This document shows, piece by piece, positions 7,102 through 11,858 of a stretch of DNA of 11,858 nt. Under the pieces are notes generated by a model, which was given only the letters and a program-made list of their open reading frames with translations, made no database searches and had not been told where the DNA came from. The stretch covers positions 1-11,858 of the forward strand of contig CAIVND010000166.1 of NCBI GenBank assembly GCA_903907185.1, given 5' to 3'. Numbering within the stretch: the stretch's first letter is position 1; each line of letters opens with the position of its first letter. Both the position numbers and the translations under genes were made by a program. This DNA is from an uncultured Acidimicrobiaceae bacterium. Lineage in GTDB: Bacteria > Actinomycetota > Acidimicrobiia > Acidimicrobiales > Bog-793.

Positions 7102-7850
7102 GCGAAGAACGCGTCGCCATCATCACCGGTGCGGGGTCAGGCATCGGCCGTGCCATCGCGGTAGCGCTTCACCACGAAGGCTACGTGGTCGCGCTTGCGG
7201 GCAGGCGACCGAGTGGCCTCGTTGAGACGGCGGGACTCTGTACTGGGCCAACACCGGCGTACGTTCTTCCGACTGATGTGACCAATCCGAACTCGGTCCA
7301 TAATCTGTTTGCTGGCGTGATTGAGACACACGGACGGGTGGATCTGCTCGTCAACAACGCAGGCACCGGGGCACCAGGTATCCCCCTTGAAGAGCTCACC
7401 ATTGAGCAGTGGCGGACGGTCGTTGATACGAATCTCACCGGGGCATTTCTCTGCACACAGGAGGCCTTTCGGATCATGAAGCGTCAGGAGCCATCGGGGG
7501 GTCGCATCATCAACAACGGTTCGATCTCGGCGCACACGCCGCGACCGAACTCGGCTCCCTACACCGCCACCAAGCACGCGATGACCGGTCTCACCAAGTC
7601 GACCTCACTCGACGGCCGGGCCTTCAACATCGCGTGCGGACAGATCGATATTGGCAATGCGGTCTCGCCCCTCACGGAACGCATGCGCGAGGGGATCATC
7701 CAGGCGAATGGCGAGGTCATCTCCGAGGATCGGATGGAGGTTGATCACGTAGCGCGGGCGGTTGTGTACATGGCAAGTCTTCCGCTCGACGCGAACGTGC
7801 TATTCATGACGGTGATGGCAAACACGATGCCCTACGTTGGGCGGGGCTAA
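7098..7850 (+). CDS. Short-chain dehydrogenase/reductase (classical SDR)
   Basis: A 250-residue NAD(P)-dependent oxidoreductase. The cofactor motif TGAGSGIG spans 10-17, NNAG is at 86-89, and the complete catalytic tetrad is visible: Asn112, Ser142, Tyr155 and Lys159 (YTATK). Arg36-Arg37 at the end of the second strand suggests a preference for NADP(H), which is inference. The start is GTG at 7098 within the GTGA overlap with the thioesterase, with GGAGG at 7086-7090 as ribosome site. The C-terminus (about 190-250) lacks the usual VDGG ending and reads MTVMANTMPYVGRG, as in a subset of SDRs. It may oxidise or reduce a hydroxy/oxo group on an acyl chain or alcohol; the substrate is not determinable. 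Confidence 0.93.
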   Translation: MSEERVAIITGAGSGIGRAIAVALHHEGYVVALAGRRPSGLVETAGLCTGPTPAYVLPTDVTNPNSVHNLFAGVIETHGRVDLLVNNAGTGAPGIPLEELTIEQWRTVVDTNLTGAFLCTQEAFRIMKRQEPSGGRIINNGSISAHTPRPNSAPYTATKHAMTGLTKSTSLDGRAFNIACGQIDIGNAVSPLTERMREGIIQANGEVISEDRMEVDHVARAVVYMASLPLDANVLFMTVMANTMPYVGRG

Positions 7851-7866
7851 GACCGACTCGGTCGGC
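7851..7866. repeat. Small GC-rich dyad between the two SDR genes
   Basis: GACCGACTCGGTCGGC right after the stop of the first SDR can form CCGAC-TCG-GTCGG (5-bp stem, 3-base loop) or be read as GACCGA/TCGGTC. No T run follows, so it is not an intrinsic terminator. It could stabilise or process mRNA, or be chance. Confidence 0.4.
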
Positions 7867-7885
7867 TGTAAATAGGGGAGTAATC

Positions 7886-8638
7886 ATGGATCTTCAACTT
7901 TCGGGGAGGACCGCGCTCGTTACCGGCGCGAGTAGCGGCATCGGTCGCGGAATCGCGGTCGCGCTCGGAGCCGAGGGCGTTCGTCTCGCGATAGTTGCAC
8001 GGCGAGTTGATCGACTGAATGAGCTCGCAGATGAGGTCGAGGCGGCTGGTGGCGAGCGCCCGATCGTGATCGAGGCGGACTGTCTCAAAGAGGGTGCGCC
8101 GACCATGATCGCGGAGGCTGCGCTCGCGGGCCTTGGCGTGGTGGAGATCTTGGTAAACAACGCGGGAGGTTCGCGTTCGTTCACCCTCGAGTCAACCGAC
8201 GCCGATTGGGATGAGGCAGTGACGTTGAACTTCATCCGCCACCGGCAACTCACTATGGCAGTGCTGCCAAAGATGATCGACAACAGCTGGGGTCGGATCA
8301 TCAACATCACCGGGAAGTCTGAGCCGGAGGGTCTCAACGGCGCCTTCGCCGCGAAGGCGGCGATGCATGCTTTCGCGAAGGGACTCTCGCGCGAGGTTGG
8401 CAAGTTCAACATCACCGTGAACTCGATCCCACCGGGTCGGATCATGAGTGAGCAGATCCTTCGTAACTACACCCCCGAGTATCGCAAGTGGCAGAGCGAG
8501 AATGAGATCCCCGTCGGCGAATACGGTCAGCCCGAAGACGTCGCCAGTCTGGTTGCCTTTCTCTCCTCTCCGCAGGCCCGCTACATCACCGGAACGGTGA
8601 TCCCGGTCGACGGTGGACTGCGCCGCTATCAGTTCTGA
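7886..8638 (+). CDS. Atypical SDR-fold protein lacking the catalytic Ser and Tyr
   Basis: A 250-residue Rossmann protein of the FabG-like SDR group. The cofactor half is intact: TGASSGIG (13-20), Arg39-Arg40, NNAG (91-94) and Asn115. The catalytic half is changed: the YxxxK region reads AFAAK, so Ala153 stands where Tyr should be and only Lys157 remains. The Ser position, in NITGKSEPEG from 140, is Gly143 by my alignment. The C-terminus PPGRIMSEQI and VDGG (near 241-244) is otherwise well formed and the frame is intact, so this is not a decayed gene. I recall similar GKSEP-type SDRs elsewhere but cannot confirm it here. The start is ATG 7886 with AGGGGAG five bases upstream. It may use other residues (Lys144 or Ser145) or serve as a non-catalytic partner of the preceding SDR. 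Confidence 0.88.
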   Translation: MDLQLSGRTALVTGASSGIGRGIAVALGAEGVRLAIVARRVDRLNELADEVEAAGGERPIVIEADCLKEGAPTMIAEAALAGLGVVEILVNNAGGSRSFTLESTDADWDEAVTLNFIRHRQLTMAVLPKMIDNSWGRIINITGKSEPEGLNGAFAAKAAMHAFAKGLSREVGKFNITVNSIPPGRIMSEQILRNYTPEYRKWQSENEIPVGEYGQPEDVASLVAFLSSPQARYITGTVIPVDGGLRRYQF

Positions 8639-8670
8639 GCAAATAACGACGTTGAACGAAGGGCACTGAG

Positions 8671-9612
8671 ATGGATATCCGGATCTTCATTGAGCCACAG
8701 CAGGGCGCAACCTTCGACGATCAGCTGCGCTTTGCCGTCGCAACCGAACAGGCAGGGCTCGATGGGTTCTTTCGCTCGGATCATCTTGTCCGGATGGGGA
8801 ACGAGGACCCAAACACCGTTGGTCCAACCGATACCTGGATCACCCTTGGCGCGATCGCACGCGAGACCTCAAAGCTACGCCTGGGCACGTTGCTCACCGC
8901 AGGGACCTTTCGTTATCCCGGGCCGCTTGCGGTTTCTGTCGCGCAGGTCGATCAGATGAGTGGTGGCCGCGTTGAGTTCGGGCTCGGTGCGGGTTGGTTC
9001 GAAAAAGAACATCTCGCCTACGGGATTCCCTTTCCGGCGACACCTCGTGAGCGACTGGGTCGTCTAGAGGAACAGCTCGAGATCATCACCGGACTGTGGG
9101 CGACACCTCGTGGTTCGACCTACTCGTTTGCCGGGGAATATTACGAGCTCACCGACAGTCCGGCATTACCCAAGCCAACACAGTCGCATCTTCCGATCAT
9201 CGTTGGCGGAAAGGGTCCGAGACGTACGCCCGCTCTTGCTGCAAGGTTCGCCGATGAGTTCAATCTCGCGTTCCCCACCATGGATCAGGTAACGACCTCT
9301 TTTGCCTCCTTTGATCGGGCCTGCGAGGAACGTGAGAGAGACGGATCAACGGTGATCAAGTCCATTGCGCTCACGACGGTGATCGGGTCGACCGATGCTG
9401 AGTGTGCACGCCGAGCGAAGATCATCGATCGAGAGGTCGACGAGCTCCGTCAGGTTGGACTCATCGGTTCGGCCTCGGTGATCGCCGAGCGGCTCGCGGT
9501 CTATGCCAAACATGGAATCTCGCGGGTTTATCTGCAGATCCTCGATCTCTCCGACCTCGACCAGATCGCCGAGATTGGCAGTGAGCTCGAGCCACTGATC
9601 CGAGATCTCTAG
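8671..9612 (+). CDS. LLM-class oxidoreductase, probably F420-dependent
   Basis: A luciferase-like TIM-barrel oxidoreductase of 313 residues. The N-terminal IRIFIEPQQGA (3-13), FFRSDH (33-38), KLRLGTLLTAGTFRYPG (68-84), GGRVEFGLGAGW (98-109) and the phosphate-binding PIIVGGKG stretch (about 178-185) match actinobacterial F420-dependent members, and the start resembles the Rv1855c-type group (from memory). Such enzymes transfer hydride between coenzyme F420 and a small organic substrate. FMN use cannot be excluded from sequence alone. The start is ATG 8671 with GAAGGG seven bases upstream. It follows the atypical SDR by 32 bases, and its stop directly abuts the start of the next gene (TAG-ATG), consistent with one operon. 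Confidence 0.9.
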   Translation: MDIRIFIEPQQGATFDDQLRFAVATEQAGLDGFFRSDHLVRMGNEDPNTVGPTDTWITLGAIARETSKLRLGTLLTAGTFRYPGPLAVSVAQVDQMSGGRVEFGLGAGWFEKEHLAYGIPFPATPRERLGRLEEQLEIITGLWATPRGSTYSFAGEYYELTDSPALPKPTQSHLPIIVGGKGPRRTPALAARFADEFNLAFPTMDQVTTSFASFDRACEERERDGSTVIKSIALTTVIGSTDAECARRAKIIDREVDELRQVGLIGSASVIAERLAVYAKHGISRVYLQILDLSDLDQIAEIGSELEPLIRDL

Positions 9613-10635
9613 ATGGCGGACGCTCTCGACCTTTCGGCACTGCCGGCATCGTTTCCCGGAGTCTTGGTCGCCGAGCCCGATGGAACACCGGCGCGCCTTG
9701 TTGATGTCACCGAGGGCGATCTCGGTGATGGCGATGTACTGATCGAGGTCGCGTACTCGAGTCTCAACTACAAGGACGGTCTCGCGCTCACCGGGAGCGC
9801 GCCAATCGTTCGGAGCTTTCCGATGATCGGTGGCATCGATATCGCCGGCCGGGCGATCGCGAGTGCGAGCGAACGGATAGATGTTGGCGACTCGGTCGTT
9901 GCAACGGGATGGGGGATTGGGGAGAATCACCCTGGTGGGTACTGCGCCTATGCGCGCGTGCCGGGTGAGTGGTGCGAGAAGCTTGCGCCATCGATGTCGC
10001 TTCGCTCTGCAGCGATCATTGGTACGGCGGGATTCACTGCGATGCTGTCATTCATTGCGCTTGAACGAAACCGGTCGCGTGCAAGCGATCTCGGTGGACT
10101 CCCACTCGTGGTCACCGGAGCAAGCGGTGGTGTTGGCTCGTTCGCGGTACTGCTCGGTGAACGCCTTGGTTATCACGTTGTCGCCTCAACGGGCAGAACA
10201 AACGAGAAGGCGTTTCTTACCGCTCTTGGTGCTGACGAGGTGATCGATCGTGCAGAACTTTCAGAGGTGGATGCGCGGGCGCTCGGTCGTGTACGTTTCG
10301 GTGCCGGCGTTGACAGTGTTGGTGGGAAGACACTTGCGAACGTGATCCGTACCACGCGCCCGCATGGCACGGTTACCGCGTGTGGACTTGCTGGTGGTGC
10401 GGAGCTCGAGCTCACCGTGTATCCCTTTATCCTGCGCGGCGTCACTCTCGCGGGGATCGACTCGGGCAATCCGCCGCAAGAGGATCGCAGGCAAGCATGG
10501 GAGTCATTGGCTGAGCTCGTTAGCGACGAAGATCTTGCAACCATCGGACACGAGATCGCACTCGCCGATGTCATCGATGCTGCTCCAACGATCCTTCGGG
10601 GCGAAGTTCGTGGACGGATCGTTGTCGCCGTCTGA
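9613..10635 (+). CDS. AcuI/YhdH-type acrylyl-CoA reductase (zinc-free MDR superfamily)
   Basis: A 340-residue medium-chain reductase that likely reduces acryloyl-CoA or a related 2-enoyl-CoA with NADPH. The subgroup-specific SSLNYKDGLALTG (49-61), GGIDIAG (73-79), GWGIGENHPGGY (99-110), IGTAGFTAML (136-145), cofactor loop VTGASGGVGS (167-176) and ASTGR (191-195, suggesting NADPH) are all present. No zinc-ligand cysteines of alcohol dehydrogenases are seen. ATG 9613 immediately follows the TAG of the upstream gene without a clear ribosome site, pointing to reinitiation. It is the last gene of the operon, 27 bases from the convergent orn stop, and no hairpin with a T run is visible there. Family assignment is strong; the exact enoyl-CoA is inferred. 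Confidence 0.9.
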   Translation: MADALDLSALPASFPGVLVAEPDGTPARLVDVTEGDLGDGDVLIEVAYSSLNYKDGLALTGSAPIVRSFPMIGGIDIAGRAIASASERIDVGDSVVATGWGIGENHPGGYCAYARVPGEWCEKLAPSMSLRSAAIIGTAGFTAMLSFIALERNRSRASDLGGLPLVVTGASGGVGSFAVLLGERLGYHVVASTGRTNEKAFLTALGADEVIDRAELSEVDARALGRVRFGAGVDSVGGKTLANVIRTTRPHGTVTACGLAGGAELELTVYPFILRGVTLAGIDSGNPPQEDRRQAWESLAELVSDEDLATIGHEIALADVIDAAPTILRGEVRGRIVVAV

Positions 10636-10662
10636 GTAGCAGCCAGCTGGCGTGCGAGCGAC

Positions 10663-11211
10663 TTAGACGCGTGGCGGGGGGAGTTGGAGGAAGTTATCTC
10701 GGTAGTAGGCGAGTTCGGCGACACTCTCGCGGATGTCATCAAGCGCGCGATGGTTGCCAGATTTTTGGGGAGCTTTGCCATAGAGCGGTGGATACCAACG
10801 CTTGCAGAGTTCCTTTAACGTCGAGACATCGATGGATCGGTAGTGAAGGTAGTGCTCGACATCAGGCAGGTACTGATCGAGGAATCGACGATCCATCGCG
10901 ATGGAGTTGCCACAGAGCGGCACCCGACCGGCCTCAGGGATGTGCAGTTTGAGAAAATCAAGCGTCTGTTGGCCGGCCTCTTCGAGGGTGAGCGTTGATG
11001 CCTTGATCTGATCGAGGAGTCCGGATTGGGTGTGCATCGTGGTGACGAAATCGTCCATCTCACCAAGTTCTGCCTCGGTCGCATGAAGGACGAGGTCGGG
11101 ACCCTCAGCGATGATCTCAAGGTTGTCATCGGTGATGATCGTCGCGATCTCAACAATCACGTGTCGTTTGGGATCAAGGCCAGTCATCTCAAGATCCATC
11201 CATGCAAGCAT
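10663..11211 (-). CDS. orn: Oligoribonuclease
   Basis: A 3'-to-5' exoribonuclease of the DEDDh family that finishes RNA decay by degrading very short oligonucleotides, including pGpG. It has 182 residues, the normal length. The exonuclease motifs are WMDLEMTGLD (4-13, with metal ligands Asp6 and Glu8), GNSIAMDRRF (101-110, Asp107) and GNHRALDDIRES (152-163, with His154 and Asp159). The start is ATG 11211. No Shine-Dalgarno sequence precedes it, but TAGCAT lies six bases upstream, suggesting a leaderless mRNA. The gene diverges from dut and converges on the acrylyl-CoA reductase gene. Confidence 0.96.
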   Translation of the reverse strand: MLAWMDLEMTGLDPKRHVIVEIATIITDDNLEIIAEGPDLVLHATEAELGEMDDFVTTMHTQSGLLDQIKASTLTLEEAGQQTLDFLKLHIPEAGRVPLCGNSIAMDRRFLDQYLPDVEHYLHYRSIDVSTLKELCKRWYPPLYGKAPQKSGNHRALDDIRESVAELAYYRDNFLQLPPPRV

Positions 11212-11223
11212 GTAGCGATGCTA
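11212..11223 (-). promoter_or_regulatory. Predicted -10 element of a leaderless orn promoter
   Basis: On the minus strand TAGCAT (11223-11218) is followed by six bases and then ATG 11211, placing +1 on the A of the start codon. A TTGAAA lies further upstream, but at about 21 bases it is too far to be a normal -35 box. Confidence 0.45.
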
Positions 11224-11251
11224 ATCAGGCGGTGTCCTTGATGTTTTCAAC

Positions 11252-11263
11252 TACCGTGCATTG
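11252..11263 (+). promoter_or_regulatory. Predicted -10 element of a leaderless dut promoter
   Basis: TACCGT (11252-11257) is followed by six bases and then ATG 11264, so +1 would be the A of the start codon. There is no Shine-Dalgarno sequence and no clear -35 box. Confidence 0.45.
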
Positions 11264-11704
11264 ATGCTTGAAATTCCCCTCGTTCGCCTTGATCCCGACC
11301 TTGAGGTCCTGCCAAGCTACGCAAAGCCAGGCGACGCTGCCGTTGACTTGGCTGCTCGGATCGATGCAACTCTTGCCCCAGGTGGAGGAAGAGCCTTGAT
11401 CCCGACGGGCATTGCGATCGCACTTCCCGAGGGATATGCCGGTTACGTACTCTCACGTAGTGGGCTTGCCGCCAACCACGGTGTTTGTTGCCTCAATGCC
11501 CCGGGACTCATCGACTCTGGATTTCGCGGTGAGGTCCAGGTCATCTTGGTGAACACCGATCCCTCCACCCCCTACGAGGTGCACCGTGGAGACAGGATCG
11601 CGCAGCTCATGGTCGTCAAGGCGGATCAGGTCAAATTCTTGGTGGTTGAACAGCTCGATTCGACCAAACGCGGTGAGTCAGGATTTGGCCACACTGGCCG
11701 TTGA
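11264..11704 (+). CDS. dut: Deoxyuridine 5'-triphosphate nucleotidohydrolase (dUTPase)
   Basis: A trimeric all-beta enzyme that hydrolyses dUTP to dUMP, keeping uracil out of DNA and supplying dTMP synthesis. From ATG 11264 it has 146 residues. All five motifs are present: I PGDAAVDL (22-29), II SRSGLA (64-69), III GLIDSGFRGE (81-90) with Asp84 and Phe87 at the position usually Tyr, IV RGDRIAQLMV (108-117) and V RGESGFGHTG (136-145), the flexible C-terminal arm that closes over the substrate. A TTG directly before the ATG is in frame, but ATG is preferred because TACCGT lies exactly six bases upstream of it. The gene diverges from orn and is followed by a tRNA gene. Confidence 0.96.
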   Translation: MLEIPLVRLDPDLEVLPSYAKPGDAAVDLAARIDATLAPGGGRALIPTGIAIALPEGYAGYVLSRSGLAANHGVCCLNAPGLIDSGFRGEVQVILVNTDPSTPYEVHRGDRIAQLMVVKADQVKFLVVEQLDSTKRGESGFGHTGR

Positions 11705-11764
11705 GCGAGCTGAATACTCATCAGTGCAGGTTGGAGGCCGATCTCGCTCCGACGTGGAACTTGG

Positions 11765-11770
11765 TACGAT
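11765..11770 (+). promoter_or_regulatory. Possible -10 element of the tRNA-Gly gene
   Basis: TACGAT fits TANNNT and would place transcription start about seven bases before the mature tRNA. No convincing -35 box lies at the right distance. The 79 bases between dut and the tRNA hold nothing else I can support. Confidence 0.4.
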
Positions 11771-11783
11771 GACTAGGCGCTAC

Positions 11784-11858
11784 GCGGACGTGGCTCAGTG
11801 GTAGAGCATCACCTTGCCAAGGTGAGGGTCGCGGGTTCGAATCCCGTCGTCCGCTCCA
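11784..11858 (+). tRNA. tRNA-Gly (anticodon GCC)
   Basis: The 75-base cloverleaf is complete and ends at the last base of the window. The acceptor stem GCGGACG (11784-11790) pairs perfectly with CGTCCGC (11848-11854). The D-loop contains the GGCTCAGTGGTAGAGC consensus. The anticodon arm TCACC-TTGCCAA-GGTGA gives anticodon GCC, and the T arm has GGTTCGAATCC. The discriminator base is T and CCA is encoded. It reads GGC and GGU glycine codons. Confidence 0.97.

Noticed and set aside
7886..8638. Pseudogene status for the second SDR because its catalytic residues are missing
   Set aside because: The frame is full length with a good ribosome site and well-kept cofactor and C-terminal motifs, which fits a functional atypical member better than decay.
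9346..9930. 194-codon minus-strand frame across the end of the oxidoreductase and start of the reductase
   Set aside because: It crosses the boundary of two confident plus-strand genes and its composition (Arg/Asp/Gly-rich, no motif) is typical of a shadow frame.
10636..10662. Terminator between the convergent reductase and orn genes
   Set aside because: Only a short palindrome (GCCAGCTGGC) is present, with no loop of useful size and no T run on either strand.
10173..10781. 202-codon minus-strand frame overlapping the reductase and the end of orn
   Set aside because: It overlaps two confident genes and is Ser/Thr/Arg/Pro-rich without domain features. It is not a credible gene.

Overview
The window looks like chromosomal DNA of an actinobacterium. 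The G+C content is moderate (my impression by eye, not computed). There is an F420-type luciferase-like oxidoreductase, many GTG starts, several apparently leaderless genes, and a tRNA with an encoded CCA end. The mix of a CO-dehydrogenase-like molybdenum hydroxylase with F420 enzymes would suit an acidophilic member of the Acidimicrobiia (Ferrimicrobium/Acidimicrobium group), but that placement is inference and has not been tested.

Region 1 (1-4375) encodes a three-subunit molybdenum hydroxylase of the xanthine dehydrogenase/CO dehydrogenase family, in an unusual layout. The FAD subunit and the [2Fe-2S] subunit (partial, running off the left edge) lie on the minus strand. The large molybdopterin subunit lies on the plus strand. 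A small multi-spanning membrane protein sits between them. The active-site loop of the large subunit reads AYRGPW, so it is not a proven CO oxidiser and its substrate is unknown.

Region 2 (4376-6560) is read on the minus strand: a class I methyltransferase followed by the phosphatidylglycerophosphate synthase gene pgsA, then a separate HU-family DNA-binding protein with a strong hairpin terminator. Two short-period degenerate tandem repeats flank the methyltransferase. One of them supplies three in-frame ATGs at the start of pgsA.

Region 3 (6661-10635) is a plus-strand operon of five genes: a PaaI-type hotdog thioesterase, a classical short-chain dehydrogenase, a second SDR lacking the catalytic Ser and Tyr, an F420-type luciferase-like oxidoreductase, and an AcuI/YhdH-type acrylyl-CoA reductase. 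Together they suggest reduction, oxidation and release of acyl-CoA intermediates; the substrate is not known.

Region 4 (10663-11858) holds housekeeping genes: orn (oligoribonuclease, minus) and dut (dUTPase, plus) diverge from a compact shared promoter region, followed by a complete tRNA-Gly(GCC) that ends at the window edge.

A recurring signal is the pattern TANNNT, then six bases, then the start codon. It precedes the four genes that lack a Shine-Dalgarno sequence and begin their own transcription units (membrane protein, thioesterase, orn, dut), and implies leaderless transcripts.
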